Source of the DNA: Polytrichum commune
Lineage: Eukaryota; Streptophyta; Polytrichopsida; Polytrichales; Polytrichaceae
NCBI GenBank assembly: GCA_950295325.1
Contig: OX485803.1
Location: 618,001 to 682,000, forward strand
Length of the DNA: 64,000 nt
Direction of reading: 5' to 3'
The notes under the pieces are model-generated. The model was not told the DNA's origin. It did no database searches and worked only from the letters and a program-made list of their open reading frames with translations. Position numbers and translations under genes: made by a program. This document shows, in pieces, positions 1-9,519 of this stretch; the first letter of the stretch is position 1; the number at the start of each line of letters is the position of its first letter.

Positions 1-95
1 GTGTATGCGTTCGTTTTAAGTGTATCAAACACTAACTATCATATAACTAAAAAGGATATAAAGGTTTTGATACACTACATATGAACGCATACACT
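1..95. repeat. Long imperfect inverted repeat (hairpin)
   Basis: The arms start GTGTATGCGTTC and end GAACGCATAC plus AC, and include AGTGTATCAAA against TTTGATACACT. Each arm is about 30 bases, around a loop of about 38 bases. The function is unknown. It could be an inner part of element 1's left side. Confidence 0.6.
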
Positions 96-1490
96 GAATA
101 CCAATAACCCTATGACAATATGTAAGATTATATCTATTAAGGGGTTTTACTCTACTTGTAGTCAAACATTATGGTATATTTCAAACAATATATTGACAAA
201 AGATGTGCATGTATTATAAAACTTCATATACTAAAAGTCACTAAATATAATAGTTAATGCTATTATTTAGACTCTCACATGAGGACTTATATTTTGAAAA
301 CAAATAATTAATGCCATGACAAACTTGAATAATTTGGCCAACTTTCAATTTCTGCTAATTAAAAGAACATATGTTGTGTTGTAATGTGTGCACCCAATAT
401 TGCTTCATCCTCAAGACTCCAAGTGTGACAATAACCTAGTACCTATGTGGAAGTCATTAATGGAACCCTAAACCACAAATGACATTTGGCACGTTCAATC
501 TTCCAAGGATGTTTGAACCTATCGTGAAGTCCCTTGAACTCTACCAATGTGTGTGAGCAAAACATGCAAAGTTCAAAAGGTATGTCCTCATATCATTCAC
601 AACATGAAATCTACTTTAAATTAATATATTATATTTCACTATTCCAAATAACATGTTAACATGAACAACATCCTATCCATTATAATCTAGTTCTTATGCT
701 TTTCTTACCAGGTGACAAGGTTATAGGTTAATATTGTATCACCTACTTGTGAGCACAATATCGTTTATTTCCTTTAGTGCGTTCATTCGTGAAAAACCAC
801 ACATCCATCTTTCACGTTTGTGAATTAGGATGTTGTGATGACAATATACATTTGTATTGGAAACTACAAGCACCAAGGCCCATGTCATTTGACCTATGTG
901 CCATCCAGTTATGGTTTGTGTTGTTTAAGGTTTAGGGTTTAGGGTTTAGGGTTTAGGGTTCAGGCATCATCAAACATCAAACTGAATGTTTAAATGACTT
1001 CATATGATATGTGAACTCCATGGGGTTGCAGTAGATACATTTGTAATCATTTGTTTCTCCCATGTACTTCAAATGTGAACTTCTAAGTACATATATTAAT
1101 GTTCACTCTAATGCTACTTGTTAGGGTATCCATTATAGACTAGAGCATTGTCCTCTACCAACAACCATCATATAAATTACAATACATAATCCTAAACTGT
1201 TAACCATGTGAATGGTTACCATATTTATATTATTGCACCGTGTAATTGCCTTTGTGGATTGCAATATAATTATGACTTACTCCTCTTAGACTTTGTAACA
1301 CTCTCATATGATTCCATAAATTACATTATTCATACACCAAAACGATAATGGCTACATTCAACGATGTTATCAATTCCAACGGGTGATCATTCAATTGAAC
1401 ACCATTAAAATATGAGTTGGTGATGGTGTTAATTTTGTGGAATACCTTAGTCCACGTAGGTTTTTGACTGGTATTGAATTGCCGCTAATG
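96..1490. other. AT-rich stretch without recognisable gene
   Basis: No convincing open frame, RNA gene or transposon domain was seen here. The only structured part is the telomere-like tract at 924-964. It probably belongs to the left half of element 1, because the matching stretch of element 2 (about 24.2-26.0 kb) has the same character. Confidence 0.4.
924..964 (+). repeat. Interstitial telomere-like repeat, TTTAGGG
   Basis: Four perfect tandem TTTAGGG units (931-958) have degenerate units on both sides. This is the plant-type telomere repeat. A similar short degenerate tract sits in element 2 at about 25,200-25,232, also roughly 0.8 kb before a CT/C-rich leader. Confidence 0.85.
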
Positions 1491-1740
1491 AATAGCGGGT
1501 TAGAAGGCCGGGGCCGGGCGGCCAAGAGAGGCGCCGGCCCTCCTATGTCCCGCACCTAGGGGCAAGGACAACCAGGAAGGCAATCTCCCTAGGGTGGCAG
1601 GTGTCAACACCACAAGCCTCGCGGGCAACCACCTAAACCAAGGAGGTGTCGACACCTGGCAAGGTGTTGGCCCGCGAGGCTTCTGAGCCGTTGATGGGCC
1701 CGGCGCAATCTAATGGCCCGGATTCGAGGGTTTAGGGTGA
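1490..1740 (+). promoter_or_regulatory. GC-rich inverted-repeat region, probable promoter of the element 1 gene
   Basis: A sharp GC-rich island lies inside AT-rich DNA. Nested inverted repeats are visible: AAGCCTCGCGGGC near 1,614 against GCCCGCGAGGCTT near 1,670, and CAGGTGTCAACACC near 1,598 against GGTGTCGACACCTG near 1,645. It lies directly before the pyrimidine-rich leader. The promoter role is inferred from position; no clear TATA box was identified. Confidence 0.45.
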
Positions 1741-2342
1741 CCCCTTCCGCTCTCTCCTTCTCTCCCCTCCTCTTTTTTCTTTCTCTCTTTTTCTTCCTCT
1801 CTTCCTCCGCGCCAAGCGCCGCTCTTGGAAACGCCGCCGCCGCTTTCCATAGCGCCGCGCCAAGCGCTTCCTCTCGCACCTTTTGCTTTTGTCTTGGTCG
1901 CGCCGCTTCCCTTCATTCTTCTTTCTCCTTCATTCCTCTCCTCCTCTCTGATGCTTCTCCTCCTCTTCTCTCATTCTATTCCTCTTGTTATTGTCTTCCT
2001 CTTCTTATTCTCTCTTCTTGGTCCAGAGTGTTAGCTTTGAGTGAGTTCGGAGCGGTTTATTGTGTTGAACTCCTTACTTGTTTTGTAAAATTCATGCATG
2101 GAGTGATTTTAGGTTGAGTAGAAGTGAGCACGGTCGAGTGTGATAGAAAGGTAGAGGTCTTTCAAATTAGGCCTGAGTTTGCAAGAATCAGGGGGTTTGT
2201 GAGAAAGTTTTAGGGTGCTTGAGAGATTCATTGTGTTTCTGAGATCTTTGTGAGAGTTGTTCTTTAGTGCCACAACAGAGTTTCTGAGTCTGGTTGTAAG
2301 AAGCAGATTGTGAGAGCAGCTTTCAAGAGTTTGAAAGACAAG
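1740..2342 (+). other. Non-coding 5' leader exon of the element 1 gene
   Basis: A very CT-rich stretch (1,740-2,030) is followed by sequence ending GACAAG|GTAAGC, a strong splice donor at 2,343. The matching acceptor (TTGGATTGCAG) falls directly before the ATG at 3,464, so this is best read as an untranslated first exon with an 1,121-base intron. Open frames here are low-complexity Ser/Phe/Leu products of the CT tract and are not called as genes. Confidence 0.5.
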
Positions 2343-2534
2343 GTAAGCAATTTGCATCAGTGCACACAATTTGCATCATTCCCTTTAGGTTCCTGTTACA
2401 TATACAATGCATAAGCATTGTATATGTTGCCCAAGCATTAAACATGCATCTGGAAACACAGTAGTTTGGGGAGACGACCCAAACTCATATTAAAATATAA
2501 TAAATATTTGAATTGCAGCCTAAAATGAACTAAA

Positions 2535-3436
2535 TGTTTGGGTCGTTCGACCCAAACATTGCAGCCTCTTGTTTGGGTCGAGCGACCCAAACATTGGAGC
2601 CTCTTGTTTGGGTCGAGCGACCCAAACATTGGAGCCTCATTATGTTTGGGTCGCTCGACCCAAACAGTACAGGGAGAAGAACTAAACCACATTGTAAAAT
2701 ATAAAAGAACTTTAAAAATTAAGTAAATGTTTGGGTCGTTCGACCCAAACATTGCAGACTGAAATGACTGGGTTGAGGTACCTAAATTTGCAGCCTAACA
2801 TGTTTGGGTCGCTCGACCCAAACATTACAGGGAGAAGAACTAAACCACATTGTAAAATATAAAAGAACTTTGAAAATTAAGTGAATGTTTGGGTCGTTCG
2901 ACCCAAACATTGCAGTCTGAAATGATTGGGTTGAGCTACCTAAATTTGCAACCTAACATGTTTCGGTCGGTCGACCCAAACATTACAGGGAGAAGAACTA
3001 AAGCACATTGTAAAATAAAAAAGAAATTTGAAAATTAAGTAATTGTTTGGGTCGTTCGACCCAAACATTGCAGTCTGAAATGAATGGGTTGAGCTACCTA
3101 AATTTGCAGCCTAACATATTTGGGTCGCTCGACCCAAACATTACAGGGAGAAGAACTAAACCACATTGTAAAATATAAAAGAACTTCGAAAATTAAGTAA
3201 TTGTTTGGGTCGTTCGACCCAAACATTGCAGTCTGAAATGAATGTGTTGAGATACCTAAATTTGCAGCCTCATCATGTTTGGGTCGCTCGACCCAAACAT
3301 TACAGGGTGACCACCTAAACCACACTTTAAAATCTAAAAGATCTTTTAAAACGACTTTGAAAATTAAGTAAATGTTTGGGTCAATCCTCCAAATGTTAAA
3401 TGCACATTGCAATACTTTGGGTCGATCGACCGAAAC
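2535..3436. repeat. Leader-intron array of 22-bp palindromes, family 1
   Basis: Twelve full or near-full copies of GTTTGGGTCG, two free bases, CGACCCAAAC start at 2536, 2571, 2606, 2644, 2729, 2802, 2887, 2960, 3045, 3118, 3203 and 3277. Degenerate or half copies lie near 3,373 and 3,415. The central two bases vary (TT, AG, CT, GT) while the arms hold. From 2,644 the array is a tandem repeat of 158-159 bases with two palindromes per unit: one series starts at 2644, 2802, 2960, 3118, 3277 and the other at 2729, 2887, 3045, 3203. Dyad symmetry with a free centre is typical of a site bound by a protein dimer. Confidence 0.95.
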
Positions 3437-3463
3437 TCACAGTTTCGATTTCTTGGATTGCAG

Positions 3464-4789
3464 ATGGCCCCTAAAAGGAGACCAGGTGAAAGGTGGTTCA
3501 TGCTCGCGCCAGACCACCTTTGGCAGGAGTATGAAACTCCACAGGACGATTCTTACGTCCCAAAAGATGGCGTCGTTTTGGCATGGTCCGTTCAGGTGGT
3601 GAAGGCATCCATGTTCAAGCTGCTATTCGTGGTGAAGGTGGGGACCCACGAGCAGCACACCTGGGCAACGCTGACGGGATGGGAGGTTGCGTCCGTCCAG
3701 TCTCTCGGGGACTACGTAGACGTCATACTGGAGAACTCCGCCGTGCAGAACGTCCACATGTTCATGCACCAGTTCTCCGAGCCCTTCGACCCCCTGTACG
3801 CCAAGGAGACTTGCGTCGACCCTGAAACCATAAAACCGGAGGCCATATTCATAGATGGTAGTGTAACGAACACGAAGGTTGCGAGCAGGTTCACGAAGTT
3901 AAAACAGGCTATCACGGTTCTCAACAAGGCGCTGCAAAGCAAACCCAAGACGCAGCAGCCTGTGAGGCGGAAGGCAACGACGGAAGAAGGCGCAGGGTCC
4001 TCAAGACCACAAACTGTGAGGAAACCGCGGGCGGTCCCTGCAGACTCGAGACGGACGAGCACTACAACAACGCCGGCTGACAGCGAGACGCCAACGCCAT
4101 CAGGAAGCCGTCAGACGATCCCTTCCAAGAGGGGAAGAGAGTCATCGGGGATGACTGACGAGCCTGTTTCCCCGGAGCTCCGGATGCCGAAGCCTGGCCA
4201 AGAGGTGGATGCAGGCGAAATACAAAAAATAAACAACAACTTCGAGACAAAATGCCTGCACTGCTTCTTCATGGGCAGGGACTTCAAATTCGAGGTCAAC
4301 ATTGCGCAGTGCCACCTTGCGCCACCAGAGAAGTGCGTCCGAGCCAAGGAGGACGCCTACGTCGACTGGATGGTCGCTCAAATCTTGGGCGGGCAGTTCA
4401 AGGACGACAGGCAGACAATTGTTGTCATGCCACAAGGGCTGAAAAGAATGCCGACGCCTGAGATGTGGCCGGCAATCTCTAAAGGAGACTTCTGGCTGAT
4501 TGACGGGCAGCACAGTGTGGAGGCCTCGAAAAAAATCCAGCTGATGACCGAGTGGGACGACCCGAACAACCAGAAGGAGAAGCTAAAAGTTTGGAAGGCT
4601 TTGGTGGTTTGGTCGGACAACGAGACGGTCCTCAGCGACATCTCCAGGTTCTTCAACATGGGGAACAAAAAGAGGGCCTATCAGGCATCGTGGATCAGAA
4701 ACATCATGGCCTCGAGGGAGGTGTGGGAGTTTTATGGAAGGCCTCCCAAGGAAAGGGAGAATGCTAAAGACAAGAACCCCAAATGGGAG
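3464..4789 (+). CDS. Exon 1 of element 1 gene: ParB-like domain protein (N-terminal part)
   Basis: This codes 442 residues, from the ATG straight after an acceptor (TTGCAG) to GAG|GTGAGT, phase 0. Residues 1-110 form an unrecognised domain. Residues 155-245 are a low-complexity Ser/Thr/Pro/basic linker. Residues 255-440 read like the ParB/sulfiredoxin N-terminal fold. They have a helix before a beta strand (QTIVVMPQG), then the hallmark FWLIDGQHSVEASKKI at about 343-358 (ParB consensus: G-hydrophilic-R-x2-A-A), a strand (VWKALVVWS), and FFNMGNKKRAYQASW where ParB has its EN-x-x-R box. The usual Arg after His is Ser here, so nuclease or CTPase activity is uncertain. The family call is by motif order only, without a search. 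In phage, ParB domains fused to methyltransferases are common, and exon 2 fits that. Confidence 0.6.
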
Positions 4790-5052
4790 GTGAGTATGTT
4801 TGGGTCGATCGACCCAAACTCCTACATTGTTTTGTTGTCATCGCCAGGTTGATAGTTTGGGTCGGTCGACCCAAACTCTGAAATTATTTTGATATTGTCC
4901 CCAGGTTCATAGTTTGGGTCGGTCGACCCAAACTCTGAAATTGTTAAGATGTTTTCGCCAGGTTCATAGTTTGGGTCGTTCGACCCAAACTGCTGTTGCA
5001 TTTGTTTTTCCATTATGTGTTGCCTAACATGTGCTAATGTCTTCCTGTGCAG
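4790..5052 (+). repeat. Intron 1 with four family-1 palindromes
   Basis: This is a GT-AG intron (GTGAGT to TGTGCAG) between phase-0 exons. Palindromes occupy 4798-4819, 4855-4876, 4912-4933 and 4969-4990, exactly 57 bases apart, embedded in a short tandem repeat (CGCCAGGTTCATA type). The first copy starts only 8 bases after the exon end. Confidence 0.9.
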
Positions 5053-6384
5053 GACTTCAAATATCAAATGATCAATAAATTCTCCTCGATCGACAATGCT
5101 AGCCACAAGCAGAAAAAATATAACGAGCTGAGAGGAGAAATCTATTTGATCACAGCGTCCGATTCCGTATGGGCAAGATGGAAGAGTGTTTTTGAAAAAC
5201 ACGAGACGGGTGACCTCATGGACCCCGACACCGGCATGCTCTTCAACCAGACTGGGCGTTTCAAGCAAATGAAGCCTCTGGTGAGGGAGTTCTTCAGAGC
5301 GCTTCAAGGTCTCTCCGAGACAGAGATGGGAAAAGCGGCGTCCCACATCCTACACGTGGAGACGACGGCGAAGAGATGCTGGGTCCACCCTAAGATCGTC
5401 TTCACCAAACCCAAGATCTTCGTCCCTTCATGCTACACAATGAAGGAATGGACGGAGAACAGGAAGAAGAAGACGACCATCGTCCAGGAGCTGCACAAGC
5501 TTGTGCCAGAGAAGAAGCTCATCGTGGACGGAGAGGTCGACGAGGCGCACTGGAGGGCCTTCAAAGCCGAATATAAGTTTACCAGTGCGTCCATGGCGGC
5601 ACTCATGAGGGAGGCGGGAGACGACTTCCTCAGATCCAAGCTCGTGAAGGGGGGGAGGAACCGGGCGCTTCCCGAACACTCAGTGCGGGCCTTCTCCAAC
5701 TTCATAAAGGAGAAGAAGATCGTCAGTTTCGAAGGCGATGCGCAATTCAACATGGTCACTGTCGAACCTCTCAGGATCCAGGGTTGGCCGGGTTCTGAGT
5801 CAAGGAAGGCGATCAGGACTAGAGCCGGGGACCGCTTCCCCTTCGGAATGATAGACTTCAGGAACATCCCTGGAGCCTCATTCGAGGGGACTATGAGCAC
5901 CCCTTTTTACGATCCTTTCTTGTCGAAGTTCGTGGACTACGCCAGCCCCAAATTCAGGGAGGTCGACGTCTGGCTCTGGATTGTCGAGGACAGAAGGGCA
6001 GAGCAGGTTTACGAGATCGTGCGCAAATTGCAGCCGGAGTATGCCGTCTCGAAATCTCACTACGTTGCTGCACCGGCGGAGGGGGCGTATAGCACGCTGA
6101 AAGACAAGAAGACGAAGATCGTCAACGTGCTGTGTTTGTACTTCGTGTACAAAGCTGAGCTGCTTAAGGTGCCAAACCATCCCATAGCCAGGATCGAAAA
6201 GCTCTTCCAAGTCCAAGAAGGGTTGGGTACCAGCAGGAGCTTATATGACGAGGCGAAGTACGCCAACTACCCCGCGGATGAGCTGCGCATGGAGTTCTAC
6301 CTGCGGATGATGAGGACCCTCACGAAGAGAGGGGACTGCATCTTCAACGTTTTCGGGGGGTCCAAACCGATTTTTGCAGCCATG
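5053..6384 (+). CDS. Exon 2 of element 1 gene: degenerate amino-methyltransferase-like domain
   Basis: This codes 444 residues, phase 0 at both ends (CAG|GAC to ATG|GTAAGC). The C-terminal half resembles the beta-class N6/N4 DNA methyltransferase fold. FPFGMIDFRNIPG (whole-protein residue about 703) sits where the catalytic (D/N/S)PP(Y/W) motif is expected. REVDVWLWIVEDRR, then AVSKSHYVAA, match the following strand-helix-strand. GDCIFNVFGGSKPIFAAM (about 869-886) matches the SAM-binding DPFxGSGTT segment, which comes last in this class. The fold continues into exon 3. The catalytic PP motif is missing and GSG is reduced to GGS, so I infer a DNA- or SAM-binding relic rather than an active enzyme. 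The N-terminal half (about 442-660) was not recognised. Confidence 0.5.
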
Positions 6385-6596
6385 GTAAGCAGAAAACCCA
6401 GAAGTCCCTATACGTTCGGTTTGGGTCGAACGACCCAAACTAGGGGCATGCACAGTTTGGGTCGAGCGACCCAAACTAGGGCCATGCATAGTTTGGGTCG
6501 AGCGACCCAAACTAACTATTCTTATTTTGTTTTGGAAGTCATTTTCCATTATATGTTCATTTGGTGTTACTAATAGTATTGATTTTGATTGTGCAG
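6385..6596 (+). repeat. Intron 2 with three family-1 palindromes
   Basis: The intron runs from GTAAGC to TTGTGCAG between phase-0 exons. Palindromes sit at 6419-6440, 6455-6476 and 6491-6512, each 36 bases from the next, with central AA, AG and AG. The short tandem unit (ACTAGGGCATGCA type) differs from those of the other introns, so only the 22-bp dyad is shared between introns. Confidence 0.9.
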
Positions 6597-8067
6597 ATGT
6601 CTGGGTTGAACATCTACTCCTATGTGGAGGATGCCGATGTTCAATTCTACAGGACCCAAAAGGCGCTGGCCAAGAGAATGGACATCCTCGACTGGATACC
6701 CGGATCCTACGTCGAAGAGATCGTCGAGGGGGGCGAGAATCCTTTGGATATTGCGAGGCGAATCAACCCGGGTGAATTCGCCATGCGGGCCCCCGTTCAA
6801 TTGCCAGAGCCACTCATCGGGTTGCATCCGGGCAATCCGTCTATGGGAGCAGGTGGCGAGGTTGGGGAGGAAGACGAGGAGGAGGCGGAGGAGGAAGCAG
6901 AGAAAGTGGAGGGGGAGGTGGAGGAAGGGGCAATAGGATTCACTCAAGAATCCGAGGCCCCTCAGCGGAAGAAGGCCATGCGGCCTGCCACGCCGCAGAG
7001 CAGGCTGGTGCCCGCGTTGACGGTGGACGACGCCAAGGATATGTACTCGAGGGACGCGACGGCCACCTTCAGGGAGCGTAGAAGGATGAAGGGGAAGAAG
7101 CTGTACGGGGACTATGCGGTGGAGGAGACGATCGCAATAAGCTCCGAGGACGAGGACGACATGGAACTCGCCAAGAAGCTGAGGTCTGATCCTGCCTCCC
7201 CCAGAGCGTTCGCCGGGAATGTGAGGGTGAAACCGGAGGTCCTCACCGTGGAGGAGGCGAACGCAAAAATGCTCCGAGACGAGGAGCAGCGTGTGCGACT
7301 GCAGAGGGCTGCCGCCGAGGAACCCTCTGTCCGCAACGAAGTCGCGGAGTTGAGGGCTCTCCTGTTGGAGCAGGAGCGGCAAAGGGCGATGTCCCAAACT
7401 CCGTCCCAAGCGGACCTCATCACGCAAGTGATCCAGGGCATGCTGGCGCAGGGATTGGTGATGGCTCCCCCGAGTTCATTCCCTCACTTGCCCGCAGGCT
7501 TCCCTCCACAGGATATCCGCCCGCGGCCGGCGTTGGAGCATTCCTTCAGCTTCGCGGATTTGCTGCAGCCGCACGCCCGTCCTTACGCGCCTGTGCAGCA
7601 GGTGGATGATCCAAACCTTTGGCGCGTCCCCGGAGCGTCCAGCTCGTTGGCACCCCCCCCCGCTCCGGCCTCCCATCCTCTTGCCCCCACACCACCAGCG
7701 GGACGACCCCCACATGTTTGGGTCGTCCGACCCAAACAGTGCCGACGTTGCAGCGTCGCAGAGCGACCCTCGCCAAGCAGCAGGGTTTGGGTCGGCCGAC
7801 CCAAACCCCGTCCCCCATCAGACCCCGGTCGACGAGCCTATGCTAGATGTTGAAGGCCCGCAAGGGCCTGGTGATACCTCTACTCCTAACCCAGTCGATG
7901 AACCAATGCATGATGCGCATGCGGAGGTTGGGTTGGGACAAAGGCCTGACAGTCAGCCTTTGCAGGAGCAGGTTGCGGCTGACGGCGTCGTCGGAGGCGG
8001 CGGTGACAGAGGTGGGGCAGCGCACGCGATGCCGGCATCAACGTCGTCAAGGCACGACCAAGGCGAG
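6597..8067 (+). CDS. Exon 3 of element 1 gene: end of methyltransferase-like fold, acidic and coiled-coil linker
   Basis: It opens with MSGLNIYSYVEDADVQFYR, which fits the strand after the SAM-binding motif (consensus: hydrophobic strand, E-x-D, then a helix), so the fold spans the exon junction. An acidic run follows (about 6,862-6,930). Then come basic patches (RERRRMKGKK), IAISSEDEDD (a SUMO-interaction-type motif) and a charged helical stretch (about 7,250-7,390). The phase-0 start and phase-0 end are in different frames, because the exon is 1,471 bases, one more than a multiple of three. The two frames are reconciled by a single base in a nine-C run at 7653-7661, so there is a frameshift, a homopolymer error or a tiny unseen intron. 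The second frame runs to GAG|GTAATG. Confidence 0.5.
7716..7816. repeat. Two family-1 palindromes inside coding sequence
   Basis: Perfect copies lie at 7716-7737 (centre TC) and 7795-7816 (centre GC), within the exon 3 reading frame, where they read as FGSSDPN and FGSADPN. They are the only copies inside an exon and lie just after the C-run frame problem. Confidence 0.85.
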
Positions 8068-8569
8068 GTAATGCACTGACCCCACGCAGTTTGGGTCGGT
8101 CGACCCAAACTTCCTGGGTCTTTGACTTCTTGCCTTGGTCGTGTCCCCTAGCTAGGACGAACTTAGGCCCCCCCCGGTACTCGCGCCCTTCGTCACCCCC
8201 AGCGACCATTCGTTCGTCCACCTACCCCCGGCTTTGCAACGAAGTCTTCATCACGGCGGCCCGTCTCTTCAATTTTTTCTAGATGTAGAAGTAGGCTAGT
8301 TTGAACGCATCGTTCAACGCGGCTCCCCCAATCAAGATGTACATAGAGCATTGTATATAATATAATCACCATTTTTGACTCCTATATACTTGTATGTTGT
8401 GTTTGAATGTATTTTGTATGCTCTTGTATCCCTTGTATCCCTTGTTGCACCCCCTCCAAAATGAATCAAATGCTTTTGTGTTTGCACCGAGAACGCTCGT
8501 TTCCTTAATGCTTCGTTTGGACATAGCATGACATAAGTCGCCCCCGTTTTCTCTCGCTCGTATCCGCAG
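8068..8569 (+). other. Intron 3 with one palindrome
   Basis: The donor is GAG|GTAATG and the acceptor TATCCGCAG, phase 0 on both sides. One family-1 palindrome sits at 8089-8110 (centre GT), 21 bases after the donor. The rest holds no recognised feature. Confidence 0.7.
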
Positions 8570-9382
8570 GGCTCGGAGCATAGCGTAGCGGCTCCCCGAC
8601 GCTCTTCCCCAAGGAGCGGAGAGGGCAGCGCAGCGGCGCCCCCGGTTTTACCCGCCCCGCCCCCGCTGCCGAAGAAACGATTCCTGGTGTTAGACCTGAA
8701 CGGGGTCCTCGTCCAATGCGTTCATTGCCCTAGGACCCCCACGGTGCCCTTTTGCAAGCCCGAGGACGCTAATTACGACGGGCCGCCCACGTTCATAAAG
8801 AGCAAACTAGTTCACCTCCGCCCGTGGCTTCGGACCTTCCTCCAGATCGCCCAACAACGATGGTGGGTGGTCGTGTGGAGCTCCATGAAGGCCGAGAACA
8901 CCAATGCCGTCGTGGAGTTCATCTTCAAGGGCATCGAGCCCCCCTGCATGGTCCTAGCACAAGAAGCCTGTAGAATATTGTACACACCTGACGGCAAAGT
9001 CGTCAAAAAACCAAACAACCCCGCTTCCCCCCAATATCTCAAGGTCTTGAAGCCCATTTTTTGGGACCAACGTCCGTCCTTGATAGGCGTCCCCTACGAC
9101 GTCCGCCCCACCCGCGAGAACACGCTCATGGTGGACGACAGCGCCGCAAAGAACATGTTGAACCCGACGGCCAACCTCATAGTTTGCCCTACATGGACGG
9201 TCGAGAAGGTCCGGGACCGATTTTTGTTAGACCTTAGTAAATACCTCCAGGCGCTCTGGGGTAGCGGGCTACCTGTAAACAATTTTGTTAGGAACAATCC
9301 GATAGGCGAGAGATACTTGGATCCACGAGACCATTTGTACAGAGAGTTGTTCTCACACGCGAAATTCAACAAGCTCATTTGA
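8570..9382 (+). CDS. Exon 4 of element 1 gene: FCP1/NIF-type HAD phosphatase domain
   Basis: This codes 270 residues plus stop, opening in phase 0 after CCGCAG with a Pro/Ser/Arg linker. The domain starts KKRFLVLDLNGVLVQ, the HAD motif I position. The nucleophile Asp is present, but the second Asp (general acid in DxDx[T/V]) is Asn. Motif II is WWVVVWSSM, where FCP1/SCP proteins have a Thr or Ser. Motif IV is TLMVDDSAAKNMLNP, very close to the VDDSPxKNxxNP signature of FCP1-like RNA polymerase II CTD phosphatases. A Lys for motif III is available (QYLKVLKPIFW). The fold call is strong. Activity is uncertain because of the Asn, although DxN variants are known to me in plant FCP1-like proteins. 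It may be a separate product if exon 3 truly breaks the frame. Confidence 0.75.
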   Translation, partial: GSEHSVAAPRRSSPRSGEGSAAAPPVLPAPPPLPKKRFLVLDLNGVLVQCVHCPRTPTVPFCKPEDANYDGPPTFIKSKLVHLRPWLRTFLQIAQQRWWVVVWSSMKAENTNAVVEFIFKGIEPPCMVLAQEACRILYTPDGKVVKKPNNPASPQYLKVLKPIFWDQRPSLIGVPYDVRPTRENTLMVDDSAAKNMLNPTANLIVCPTWTVEKVRDRFLLDLSKYLQALWGSGLPVNNFVRNNPIGERYLDPRDHLYRELFSHAKFNKLI

Positions 9383-9519
9383 GGCACTATGTGTGTTTGT
9401 ATGTGTGTGTGTGTGCCCGCCCACTTTGTGTAATATATGCTTCATATGTATCTTGATTTTCACGCGCTCTATCAAACCCTCCTCCCTTGGGTTTTGTTTT
9501 GTTTTAATTTTGGCTCCAG

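Noticed and set aside
1713-2117. 134-residue Ser/Phe/Leu-rich frame in the CT-rich leader
   Set aside because: Composition follows the pyrimidine tract and other frames are also open. A splice donor downstream fits a non-coding leader.
2535-3436. CRISPR-like array of regular palindromic repeats
   Set aside because: Spacers are themselves repeated, not unique. The repeat is a perfect dyad with a variable centre, there are no cas genes, and the context is a plant intron.
6570-7427. 285-residue minus-strand frame opposite exon 3
   Set aside because: It is a shadow of the GC-rich coding exon. The opposite strand has splice sites and domain continuity.
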